Under the pieces are notes generated by a model. The model was not told the origin of the DNA. It ran no database searches and saw only the letters and a list, made by a program, of their open reading frames with translations. A program made the position numbers and the translations under genes. A DNA stretch of 47,668 nt from positions 1 to 47,668 of the forward strand of contig NZ_JACJQO010000009.1 of the NCBI RefSeq assembly GCF_014696715.1, read 5' to 3'. Origin of the DNA: Pseudanabaena sp. FACHB-2040. Its GTDB lineage: Bacteria; Cyanobacteriota; Cyanobacteriia; Phormidesmidales; Phormidesmidaceae. Within the stretch, counting starts at the first letter, position 1. Every line of letters begins with the position of its first letter. Positions 26,119 to 34,679 of this stretch are shown here, piece by piece.

Positions 26119-28785
26119 CTACAGTAAAGCTGCCGTCTCTGACGCCATTTGGGTGCGGCTAAAACTCTCATCAGCCGTAATTTTCACACTTTCAGGCTGA
26201 GCCCAGAGAATTAGTTTCATGTCGTAGGAGCTGTTGAGATATTGGTGCTGCGGCAAAATCCGTAGGGATAGGCCCTGCAGCCCACTGGTAGTGTAAGTAA
26301 CTTCAACGGTGTATAGACGCTTGCCCTGGGGATCTTGACCCCGATAGGTCATAGGAGTGGCGATACCGCTATGAATTTCGCCGTCCACGCTGACTACACC
26401 TTGATACAGCTCCACCTGAACATCGTCGGGGGTTAAGGCACCCAAATGCAGCCGGGCTTCTACCTGAAAGCTCTGATTCACCTTTAAATCAGTCGCTTCT
26501 GAGATAGCAATTTCCTCGATCCGCATGTCGTACCAGTGCTCAAAAATGTGTGTTTGCCAATGGGCTAGTTCCCGAGCTGGTTTAAAGTCTTGCAAGCCAA
26601 AAGTGGCGCAGCGATCGCTAGCCGCAAAGTAGCCCTGCTCAGCATAGTCTTGCACCATGCGGGCAGTATTAAAGAGCGGCGTATTGAGTCGAATGGCGTC
26701 TTTCATCTTAGCCACCCAGCCCCGAGGAATCTCGTCTTTGTCGCGGTTGTAAAATAGGGGCACAACGGCTTTCTCTAGCAGTTCATAGAGGGCATTGGCC
26801 TCTACGTCATCCTGATAGTCTGGCTCGTCATAATCTTCCCCCGATCCAATTGGCCAGCCAGTGCGTACATAGTCGGCCTCATCCCACCAACCATCGAGCA
26901 CGCTTAAGTTAGGTAAACCGTTCATCGCTGCCTTCATACCGCTAGTGCCAGACGCCTCGCGGGGCCGACGCGGGTTGTTGAGCCAGACATCACAGCCTGC
27001 TACCATTGCCCGCGACAGGTGAATGTCGTAGTTGGGCACAAAAACAATCGATCGGCTCAGCCCTTCATCCCGGGTGAAGTGAATGATGTTACGGATCAGC
27101 TCTTTACCGGGAATGTCTTTAGGGTGAGCTTTTCCAGCAATAACAAACTGCACTCGGCGATTGTGGCCATCTCCTTGAATGATTTGACGAATGCGCTCTA
27201 CATCTCGCAAAAACAGAGTGGCTCGCTTATAGGTAGCAAATCGACGGGCAAAACCGATAGTCAGCACAAAGGGATCGAGCACTTCCTGAGCATCTACCAC
27301 CTCATGGGACGAGGCCCCACGCTCTACCATGCTCTTGGTCAACCGTTCCCGCACATAAACCACGAGCTGAGATCGGCAGAGTTCGTGGTTGCGCCACAGC
27401 TCTTCGTCTGGAATGGTATAGACCCGATTCCAAACGGCATCGGTGGGGCCAGCCTGAGACCACTTGGGTCCTAAATAGCGGTCGTAGAGTTCCTGGGTTG
27501 ACTTGGCGACACAGCTGCGAGCATGAACCCCATTGGTAATGGCGCGAATCGGCACTTCATTTAGCGGCAGGTCTGCCCAAAGCCCCACAAACATCTGGCG
27601 GGAGACCTCAGCATGTAGCTTGCTAACGCCGTTGACAAAAGTCGCCATTTTGATAGCCAGCACGGCCATACTGAAAGGGGCTGAAAAGTCTCCTGTGTTT
27701 TCCCGCCCTAGAGCCAAAAACTCTTCATCAGCCAAGCCAAACCGCTTAGCATAGTGCCCCAAGTAGTAAAGCACTTTGTCAGGCGGGAAGAGGTCAATGC
27801 CTGCAGGCACAGGCGTATGGGTAGTAAAAAGCTGTCCGGCCTGAGCGACCTGTTTGGCCTCAGCAAAGGTCAATCCGTTTTCGTCCATCAGCATTGAGAT
27901 CCGCTCTAGCGCCAGAAAGGCAGAGTGGCCCTCGTTCATGTGGTGGGCAGTGGGCATCAGGCCCAAGGCCCTAAGCATACGAACTCCACCGATGCCCAGC
28001 ATGATCTCCTGGTGGATTCGCATGTCAATGTCACCGCCGTAGAGGCGATCGCAAATATCCTGGTCGTACTGCGTGTTGGGTTCAATGTTGGTGTCGAGGA
28101 GATACAGCGGCACCGTGCCTATCTGAACCCGCCAGACCCGCGCATAAACCACGCGCCCAGGGTACCCTACAGCAATTCGCAGCTCTTCTCCTTGGGCATC
28201 TCGCTCGAGGTGCAGCGGCATGTTGTAGAAGTCGTTGATGGGGTAGCGTTCTTGCTGCCAGCCGTCGGCATTGAAGTACTGGGCAAAGTACCCCTCCTGA
28301 TAAAGCAGCCCCACAGCCACCAGGGGCAGACCTAAATCGCTGGCTGACTTCAGGTGATCTCCCGCCAGCACCCCCAGCCCTCCAGAGTAGACGGGCATAC
28401 AAGAGGTCAGCCCAAACTCCATCGAAAAGTAGGCGTAGCATTCACCTGAAACGATGTTAGAGCGATGCTTCTTAAACCAGGTTCGGTTCTGTAGATAGTC
28501 CTCAAGCCGTTGAGCCGCTCGATTCATCTGGGCTAAAAACCCTTCATCTTCTGCAACTTCCTGCAGTCGGGTTTGACTAATGGTGCCCAGCATCAAAACC
28601 GGATTGTAGCGGCTAGACGCCCACAGGTCAGAGTCCAGACGTCGAAACAGGTCAGTCGCGTCAGTATCCCAATCCCAGTGCAGGTTATAGGCCAGCTTCC
28701 GCAGAGGCTCCAGCTGGGCTGGCAAAGAGGGCGTCACATTAAAGGTGCGAATAGGGCGCATAAATCTCGCCAATGATGCTGTCAT
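26119..28785 (-). CDS. glgP: Alpha-glucan (glycogen) phosphorylase
   Basis: 888 aa, of the bacterial/archaeal alpha-glucan phosphorylase type (TIGR02094 family), with a DUF3417-like N-terminal domain (about 20-110: LRKLAYNLHWDWDTDATDLFRRLD). It phosphorolyses alpha-1,4-glucan to glucose 1-phosphate using PLP. The PLP lysine is K618 in EASGTSGMKAAMNG; YFSMEFGL and NDFYNMPLHL are further family blocks. It would mobilise glycogen in the dark. The frame opens at ATG 28785; many relatives begin at the MRPIRTFNV block, i.e. ATG 28761, which is a real alternative. The gene is followed by a strong intrinsic terminator. The glycosyltransferase gene upstream on the same strand ends about 100 bp before it. 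Confidence 0.95.
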   Translation of the reverse strand: MTASLARFMRPIRTFNVTPSLPAQLEPLRKLAYNLHWDWDTDATDLFRRLDSDLWASSRYNPVLMLGTISQTRLQEVAEDEGFLAQMNRAAQRLEDYLQNRTWFKKHRSNIVSGECYAYFSMEFGLTSCMPVYSGGLGVLAGDHLKSASDLGLPLVAVGLLYQEGYFAQYFNADGWQQERYPINDFYNMPLHLERDAQGEELRIAVGYPGRVVYARVWRVQIGTVPLYLLDTNIEPNTQYDQDICDRLYGGDIDMRIHQEIMLGIGGVRMLRALGLMPTAHHMNEGHSAFLALERISMLMDENGLTFAEAKQVAQAGQLFTTHTPVPAGIDLFPPDKVLYYLGHYAKRFGLADEEFLALGRENTGDFSAPFSMAVLAIKMATFVNGVSKLHAEVSRQMFVGLWADLPLNEVPIRAITNGVHARSCVAKSTQELYDRYLGPKWSQAGPTDAVWNRVYTIPDEELWRNHELCRSQLVVYVRERLTKSMVERGASSHEVVDAQEVLDPFVLTIGFARRFATYKRATLFLRDVERIRQIIQGDGHNRRVQFVIAGKAHPKDIPGKELIRNIIHFTRDEGLSRSIVFVPNYDIHLSRAMVAGCDVWLNNPRRPREASGTSGMKAAMNGLPNLSVLDGWWDEADYVRTGWPIGSGEDYDEPDYQDDVEANALYELLEKAVVPLFYNRDKDEIPRGWVAKMKDAIRLNTPLFNTARMVQDYAEQGYFAASDRCATFGLQDFKPARELAHWQTHIFEHWYDMRIEEIAISEATDLKVNQSFQVEARLHLGALTPDDVQVELYQGVVSVDGEIHSGIATPMTYRGQDPQGKRLYTVEVTYTTSGLQGLSLRILPQHQYLNSSYDMKLILWAQPESVKITADESFSRTQMASETAALL

Positions 28786-28884
28786 GTAGGGACATTTTGC
28801 CGCCCATTCATCAAATTGTCAGTGGTTTTAACACTCTCTTCCCAGGTCAAATTTTAAGGGCAGCAGACTCTGGCAAGAGACCCC

Positions 28885-30189
28885 TTAGACTTTGCCCTTC
28901 TCCAAACCTGGGGCAAACCGGCGTAAAGACTCACCCGCCTTCAGGCTGTCTACCCCTGTGAGCGGATCCGTTAAAGCTCGCATAAGACGCTCGTAGCGAT
29001 CTACAGCCTGCTCGAAGGAATAGTTTTCGAGGGCGTATTGCCGCCCCTGCTGACCCAAATGATCGACTTTGGAGCGATCGCTGTAAAGCTCCAGCACACC
29101 GTTAACAAGAGCTGTGGGGTTTTCGGGCTCGACGACAATGCCCCCTCCGCTGCGTAAAACAGCTTTAGCTGCAGTACCGTCGCTAGGGACTGAAGCAATG
29201 ATGGGCCGCCCACTCGCCAACAGCAGCTGGGTCTTAGAGGGCATGTTAAAGCCCACCACATTGCGCTTTTGCATAATTAGTCCCACATCAGCAGCTGCCA
29301 GCATGTCCGGCAGTTCAGAACGAGGAGCAAAAGGTAGGAGTAACAGGTTATTGACCTCCAATTCCTGGCGAAGCTGGTCGAGTTCGCACAGCTGGTTCTG
29401 CTCTCCGACAATCACAAAAACAATATCTGGGTAGGCAGACAGTGCCTTGGCAGCCCGAATTGCGGTTTTAAGACCCTGAGTGCGGGCAATGTTGCCGGTG
29501 TAAAGCACGACAAACTTATCCTGCAGCTGGTGCCGCTGGCGAAATTGGCTGGTGGCCTGGGGCAGCGGGCAAATGAAGTTAACGTCTACCCAGTTGGGAA
29601 TGCAGACCATCTTCTCAGCTGGCACCCCTTTACTCTGCAGATTGTCCCAAAAGCCTTCGGCGATTACGCTAATCCTATCTGCACTGCGATAGGCAAATCT
29701 CTCCAGCGCTTCAAAGCAGCGGATAGCCACAGGATTGGTCAGTAGCCCGGTGTGAATCGCGGCTTCGGGCAAGATGTCTTGCAGATTGAGAATGCTAGGA
29801 CAGCGGTACCAGGCCTTGAGCAGCGCTACCGGCAAACAGGCTGGTAGGGAGGGGCTCGTTGCCAAAATTACGTCTGGTCGCCAGCCCCGCAGCGCCTGCA
29901 CAAAGCTCAGGGTAATAAAGCTCCCCTCTAACATTAGGCGAGCCACTAGACCTGGCTGCGGACGAATGGCCACAAAACAGCGCTGAATCAAGACTCCATT
30001 GCGCGTCTCAGTGCAGTATAGGCGGCCCCGGTAATCGGGGTAGACAGTCCGCTCTGGGTAGTTGGGCATAGCCGTTACCACACGAACTTCATGCCCTCGA
30101 TTGACTAACCCTTCAGCCAGTTCAGTAATTAATGGCGCAATGCCAATGGGCTCAGGGTAGTAGTTGTAGGAGTAGATTAAGATGCGCAT
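28885..30189 (-). CDS. WcaI-like GT4 glycosyltransferase
   Basis: 434 aa, two-domain GT-B fold of the GT4 family, closest in pattern to WcaI (colanic-acid biosynthesis fucosyltransferase). It has an N-terminal MRILIYSYNYYPEPIGIAPLITELAEGL, a central LNLQDILPEAAIHTGLL, then YTGNIARTQGL and a C-terminal NVVGFNMPSKTQLLLASGRPIIASV. It probably adds a sugar to a lipid-linked exopolysaccharide or lipopolysaccharide precursor at the inner membrane face; donor and acceptor are not predictable. A TTG two codons upstream (30195) is possible, but ATG at 30189 begins the family motif. There is no exopolysaccharide cluster around it; it stands alone between the phosphorylase gene and a 0.6 kb gap. Confidence 0.88.
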   Translation of the reverse strand: MRILIYSYNYYPEPIGIAPLITELAEGLVNRGHEVRVVTAMPNYPERTVYPDYRGRLYCTETRNGVLIQRCFVAIRPQPGLVARLMLEGSFITLSFVQALRGWRPDVILATSPSLPACLPVALLKAWYRCPSILNLQDILPEAAIHTGLLTNPVAIRCFEALERFAYRSADRISVIAEGFWDNLQSKGVPAEKMVCIPNWVDVNFICPLPQATSQFRQRHQLQDKFVVLYTGNIARTQGLKTAIRAAKALSAYPDIVFVIVGEQNQLCELDQLRQELEVNNLLLLPFAPRSELPDMLAAADVGLIMQKRNVVGFNMPSKTQLLLASGRPIIASVPSDGTAAKAVLRSGGGIVVEPENPTALVNGVLELYSDRSKVDHLGQQGRQYALENYSFEQAVDRYERLMRALTDPLTGVDSLKAGESLRRFAPGLEKGKV

Positions 30190-30837
30190 GAACAATCGCT
30201 CGAACGGTAGATTGCAGGAACGCTCGATGCAACGGTTACGGCCGAACAGGTATCTAGAATAAAAGATAGGCTGTTTTCAGAAGATTGTTAACTGTTAATA
30301 CCCAATTCAACCTATTTATAGGCATGGGGTGTAGCCTCTCTTGATTTGAGAATCTATTAAGGATCAAGAATCTAGAGCTATTAAATTAAGTCACTTGGTT
30401 TAAGATACCAGCCAGCCTCAAGCAGCCGTAACAGAAGCTATCTAGATAGAGTACCCAAAACTCACTTAATTGCCATACTTTAATTAGCACACCATCCATA
30501 GGTTTTCCATATCACAGGTGCATTAATTGGCGTCACAACTCAGGCGCATGCCCAGCTACAGCTAGGATTTGGCGTTCTTAGACTAGCTTTTACAGATCTC
30601 ACAGGAGCTTAACATGAGCTTGCAGTGGCTCAAAAGAGCCGTTTAACCATCCCCCCAACCCACAACAGCCGCTGCACCTAAGACCTTCATGAGCAGGCAA
30701 GAGGCAGCAGCATGGGGAATAGTAAACCAAAACCCCACCTGTTCTGACTTGCTGAGTCAAAATAGGTGGGGCAGAAATCTGGTAGTACAGCGGTCAAGGT
30801 GGCCGTCGGCAAGCTGCTCAAGCAACAGGCAGCGTGA
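30190..30837. other. Intergenic region with a mini-ORF and a terminator
   Basis: About 650 bp, A/T-rich in its first half. I see no full gene. It contains a 10-codon ORF with a good AGGAG site (30614-30646), a small GGCTC/GAGCC hairpin inside that ORF (30627-30640), and the terminator of the DUF3318 gene (30725-30771). Confidence 0.5.
30725..30771 (-). terminator. Terminator of the DUF3318 gene
   Basis: On the minus strand CCCCACCT (30771-30764) pairs with AGGTGGGG (30740-30733), with an inner stem TGACT/AGTCA, and is followed by TTTTGGTTT. It lies about 65 bp after the DUF3318 stop. Confidence 0.75.
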
Positions 30838-31491
30838 TTAATAGGCAGAACGCATATCGCTGCGCTCAGTCCGGGCCTTTTCTTTGGCCCTAGAAGCACT
30901 CTTTTTCAGGGCCTCTAGACGCTTGATGTAGCGATCGCGCTGTCGCTTTTTGGGAGTCTGCTCAATCAGGGTCTTGAGCGCGCTACCGAGGCTCTTGTAA
31001 GCATTGGGCAAGGTATAGCCGAAGCGGGTTGCGATCGCAATTGCCCGTTCATCCGCCTCAATTGATTCTTCCAAAGTCTTTTGATTGTTGTTGCGCCGAT
31101 ACAGCCGCCACCCGGAGAAGCCACACAGCGACAGAGCCAACATCAGCAACAGCCCATCTTGCACCCAGAGCTCACCGACTGCACCCCCCAGACCAATGGC
31201 AAGTGCCGCCATTTCCCAACCATCCCGGGGAATCGTGTCATTCTGAATGCGTCCCACCTGATGCCAGAACAGCAGGTTTCGCTGATCTAACGCCAGCTGC
31301 TCCCACTTAATCAAATCCACCTGGACCTCGATCTGGTCTTTACCCAGTTCTTCACAGGTGATTAGAGGCGGCGAAATATCAGTAGCTGCCTCAACCGTCA
31401 CCCAACTTTGCAGTTCAGGCGGCAACAGGCTTCTCAACCGGCGCAATTCACCTATATCAGCTCGAGCGGTGGAAGTGGCGTACGAGGTCAT
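30838..31491 (-). CDS. DUF3318 domain-containing membrane protein
   Basis: 217 aa, matching the cyanobacterial DUF3318 family along its length. The soluble N-terminal part (LRRLRSLLPPELQSWVTVE, then EQLALDQRNLLFWHQVGRI) is followed by two adjacent hydrophobic segments (about 93-130) and a basic C-terminal helix rich in Lys/Arg (KKRQRDRYIKRLEALKK...). Function unknown. The central QRNLLFWHQ resembles the region around the His of metallo-enzymes, but no HExxH is present. It follows dusB by about 220 bp with a hairpin between, so it is probably a separate unit. Confidence 0.85.
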   Translation of the reverse strand: MTSYATSTARADIGELRRLRSLLPPELQSWVTVEAATDISPPLITCEELGKDQIEVQVDLIKWEQLALDQRNLLFWHQVGRIQNDTIPRDGWEMAALAIGLGGAVGELWVQDGLLLMLALSLCGFSGWRLYRRNNNQKTLEESIEADERAIAIATRFGYTLPNAYKSLGSALKTLIEQTPKKRQRDRYIKRLEALKKSASRAKEKARTERSDMRSAY

Positions 31492-31662
31492 GGACTCTGG
31501 TGGTATGAGTACTTAACCCAGATAGCAATAAATTCCCAGGATATGAGAACCCATCCAGGTATCAACTTATATTATCCTAAACCTCCAAGCTGGATGTGCC
31601 GCCCCTCTGCAGGACGGTTATCCGAACGCTGGGTTTGGAATACAGGGGTCAAATGTCAAGGG

Positions 31663-31702
31663 GCAGCGGGTAGAAGGTGTTTTTATTGCTTCTGCCCGCT
31701 GC
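31663..31702 (-). terminator. Hairpin after dusB, probable terminator
   Basis: GCAGCGGG (31663-31670)/CCCGCTGC (31695-31702) with an inner AGAAG/CTTCT stem (31672-31676/31689-31693) form a 14-bp stem with one G-T pair. It begins 6 bp after the dusB stop. On the minus strand no U-tract follows; on the plus strand TTTCTTCT follows. Confidence 0.6.
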
Positions 31703-31708
31703 TTTCTT

Positions 31709-32716
31709 CTAAACCACCTGCAGTAATGCCTCATCCAGCAGCCGATAACCTTCCTCCACCGACTCAATTCGGCACAGGTGCTGGCGCAGTTGGGCAGCCC
31801 CAGCAAACCCAGTCACGTACCAGCTCATGTGCTTGCGGGCCTGGTAGATACCCCGCTGGCCTTTGTATTGCCAGAGCAGCTGCAAATGGTCGCGGGCGCA
31901 CTGCAGCCGCTCAGCTAGGGACGGAACAGGACGGCGTTGCCCGGTTTTGAGGAAATGATCGATTTCTCCGACCAAAAAAGGATAGCCCAGCGTGCCTCTT
32001 GAGCACATCACGCCGTCAGCCCCGGTCTCCTCCAAACAGCGCACGGCTGACTCAACTGACACAATGTCGCCGTTGGCAATAACCGGAATTGACAGAGCGG
32101 CTTTGACTTGGGTAATCCACTCCCAGCGGGCAGGCCCGTGATAGCCCTGGGCTCGAGTTCGGCCGTGGAGGGTCAGCATTTGGGCTCCGGCGGCCTCCAT
32201 TCGCTGCGCAAAGGCCACTGCATTGATCTCTGCATCGTCCCAACCAATGCGGGTTTTGATCGTAACCGGCACCGCCACAGCTTGAGCAACCGCGCGCACA
32301 AGGGCCTCTGCCGTTTCAGGATCGCGCAGCAGGGAAGAGCCGCCGCCTTTGCGGGTGACCTTATTCACCGGACAGCCCATATTGATATCGATGGTCAAGG
32401 TTCCCTCGTCCACAGCTTTGCGGGCTGCTTCTGCCATGAAGTCAGGGCGGCAGTCAAATAGCTGAATGCTGATGGGTTGCTCCTCCGCTCCCACCGCCAT
32501 GATCAGCTCCAGCTCCTGGGCATGGCACAGCCCGGCGGCCTGAACCATTTCAGTGTAGAGCATTGAAACCGGGGCATAGCGGCGCACTAGCTGGCGAAAG
32601 GCGCGATCGCTTACCCCCGACAGGGGCGACTGTAGCACCCGGCTCTGTAGCTGAACCGGCCCAACTTCAAGCGGCACACTCAGGCGCTGCTGCAACTCTG
32701 ACGAAAGCACAACCAT
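31709..32716 (-). CDS. dusB: tRNA-dihydrouridine synthase
   Basis: 335 aa, FMN-dependent TIM-barrel enzyme that reduces specific uridines in the tRNA D-loop. The catalytic Cys is C115 in DINMGCPVNKV. LQSPLSGVSDRAFRQL at the start, LTLHGRTRAQGY and PVIANGDI (flavin phosphate binding) are conserved. The length and the order of these blocks fit the DusB branch common in cyanobacteria. ATG at 32716 gives the normal N-terminus. It lies about 60 bp downstream of the cyclase gene on the same strand and may share its transcript. Confidence 0.93.
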   Translation of the reverse strand: MVVLSSELQQRLSVPLEVGPVQLQSRVLQSPLSGVSDRAFRQLVRRYAPVSMLYTEMVQAAGLCHAQELELIMAVGAEEQPISIQLFDCRPDFMAEAARKAVDEGTLTIDINMGCPVNKVTRKGGGSSLLRDPETAEALVRAVAQAVAVPVTIKTRIGWDDAEINAVAFAQRMEAAGAQMLTLHGRTRAQGYHGPARWEWITQVKAALSIPVIANGDIVSVESAVRCLEETGADGVMCSRGTLGYPFLVGEIDHFLKTGQRRPVPSLAERLQCARDHLQLLWQYKGQRGIYQARKHMSWYVTGFAGAAQLRQHLCRIESVEEGYRLLDEALLQVV

Positions 32717-32778
32717 CTTTCCGCTCCCATGCTGTTTAGCTACAGCCGTTTTTCACTGCAGCGTTCAACTGTGGCCAA

Positions 32779-34263
32779 TTAATTGCGGCCAATCAGCCAG
32801 TAGGTCGTCATCTGGCCCCGACCTTTAACCGCTACAAAGCCGCGCTTCTCCAATAAAAATTCGTCCTTCAGGCACTCGTAGAGGCCGGGAGTGACCTGAA
32901 TGCGTTGGGGTTCGCCAGTTGCCTCCATCCGGCTGGCGATGTTGACGGTATCGCCCCACAGATCATAGGCAAACTTGCGGCGGCCAATCACACCGGCCAC
33001 TACTGGCCCTGTATTGATGCCGATCCGCAGCTGAAAGGGTTTACCATCGGGCCGTTGGAAATGCTGAATTGCATCTCGCATATCCAAGGCCATGCGGGCG
33101 ATCGCCATCGTGTGGTCAGGCCGAACCGTAGGTAGCCCGCCTGCCACCATGTAGGCATCTCCCAGAGTTTTGATTTTTTCAAGGGAATGGGAAACCGCCA
33201 GCTGATCAAAGATCGAGAAAATCTCATTCAGCAGCTTCACCAGTGCGCGGGGCGTCATCTCGCTGGAGGCCGCTGTGAAGTCTACCAGATCGGCAAAGAG
33301 CACGCTTACCTGGTCAAAGCTTTCAGCAATCGTGCGGGTGCCGACCTTTAGCCGCTGGGCAATTTGGTAAGGCAGAATGTTGATTAGCAGTCGGTCGGCC
33401 TGCTGCCGCTGCTGTCGCAGCTCCGTTTCCATCTGACGACGTTCGCTGATGTCGTGAACAATGCCTTCGTAGTAGAGGAACCGGCCCCCCTCATCACAAA
33501 CGGCCCAAATGTCCTCACTAATCCAGAAGGGGCTGCCGTCTTTGCGGTAGACTTCTGACTCGGCATCCTGGATTTTGGAGTAGCGCTTGAGGTATGCAGT
33601 CAATTCATCTCGCCGCTGAGGCTGGGCGTAGATTTGGCCGTCGATGTTTGTCACGATCGCCATCATTTCTTCCGGCGAGTCATAGCCGTACATGCGCGCT
33701 AGGGCAGGGTTAACGCTGATGTAGGTACCGTTGCCAGTGGTTTTGAAAATGCCCGCAGTGGAGTTTTCAAAAATGCTGCGGTACTTGGTTTCTGCAGCCC
33801 GTAGCGCCTGCTCGGCTTGTTTGCGATCGCGCACTTCCTCCAGCAACAGCGCATTCTGCTGGCTCAGCTGCCGACGCTGACGGTAGAGATTCACCTGGTT
33901 ACGCACCCGCGCCAGCACCTCTTGAGGCTGAAATGGCTTGGTCACATAATCTGCGGCCCCCGCCTCAAAAGCTTTGACCTTATCTAAAGAATCCCCCAGG
34001 GAACTCAGGAAAATAACAGGAACTTCTCGAACGCGCGGCTGCTCCTTGAGGCGTCGGCAAACTTCATAGCCATCAGTATCGGGCAGTAAAATGTCCAGCA
34101 GAATCAGGTCAGGCAAAACATCAGCAACAGCAGCAGACACTTCCTCTCCATTCTGAAGTTCGCGCACCAGAAATCCATGATGGGTCAAAAGGCGCGCTAA
34201 TGGCCCTCGGCTGATCGCATCATCATCCACAATGAGCAGGTTGGTTTGAAAAGCCTCGTCCAC
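32779..34263 (-). CDS. Response regulator with PAS and class III adenylate/guanylate cyclase domains
   Basis: 494 aa. It has an N-terminal receiver domain (about 8-125) with acidic DDD (13-15), phosphoacceptor D57 in LILLD, and a late Lys in YVTKPF. A PAS domain follows (about 155-280: YRSIFENSTAGIF, YGYDSPEEMMA, WISEDIWAVCDEGG). A class III cyclase domain (about 310-494) has both metal Asp (FADLVDFT and LGDAYMVAGG). The Lys in KIKTLGD and Asp in YDLWGD are those expected for ATP, and NIASR supplies the transition-state Asn/Arg, so adenylate cyclase is more likely than guanylate cyclase. This predicts cAMP synthesis controlled by a histidine kinase not in the window. dusB follows closely. Confidence 0.9.
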   Translation of the reverse strand: MDEAFQTNLLIVDDDAISRGPLARLLTHHGFLVRELQNGEEVSAAVADVLPDLILLDILLPDTDGYEVCRRLKEQPRVREVPVIFLSSLGDSLDKVKAFEAGAADYVTKPFQPQEVLARVRNQVNLYRQRRQLSQQNALLLEEVRDRKQAEQALRAAETKYRSIFENSTAGIFKTTGNGTYISVNPALARMYGYDSPEEMMAIVTNIDGQIYAQPQRRDELTAYLKRYSKIQDAESEVYRKDGSPFWISEDIWAVCDEGGRFLYYEGIVHDISERRQMETELRQQRQQADRLLINILPYQIAQRLKVGTRTIAESFDQVSVLFADLVDFTAASSEMTPRALVKLLNEIFSIFDQLAVSHSLEKIKTLGDAYMVAGGLPTVRPDHTMAIARMALDMRDAIQHFQRPDGKPFQLRIGINTGPVVAGVIGRRKFAYDLWGDTVNIASRMEATGEPQRIQVTPGLYECLKDEFLLEKRGFVAVKGRGQMTTYWLIGRN

Positions 34264-34679
34264 GGGTGGCGACTCTTGCTGGTTCCTGGCAATGATATCG
34301 TTAGCTGCTTAAGGAGCTGTTCAAGGGCAACGGGAAAGGGCTGCTCAGCTTGCTCCCTATTTCCCACTGCGTGCAGTTTAGTCTTTAATTATCCTGCAGA
34401 GTCTCAGCCATTAAAAATTAAATTATAGTTCTGCACTAACAAGCAGCGAATAGTTAGAGGCCCCTGTCCAAAATTATCGGTTTTGGTAGAGAGTTACGCT
34501 ATTAATCCCTACTAATTATCCCTGTTGGTCTTTCAATCATCCCTATTAATTTTTGATTTTTTGCTGCACTCGCCCAACCGCCAACCAGACCAAGGCAAAG
34601 CGAGCTCAGCTGCCCTCTCTGGTGACCCAAGCTTGTGACCGTGACTTGTTGCTAGGATCAAGTCACCCCAAGATAATAA
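34264..34679. other. Divergent intergenic region with three ATCCCT repeats
   Basis: About 415 bp between the cyclase (-) and recJ (+) genes. The middle is A/T-rich. ATCCCT occurs at 34505-34510, 34518-34523 and 34539-34544; the first and third extend to ATCCCTA(C/T)TAATT. I see no gene. Confidence 0.5.
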
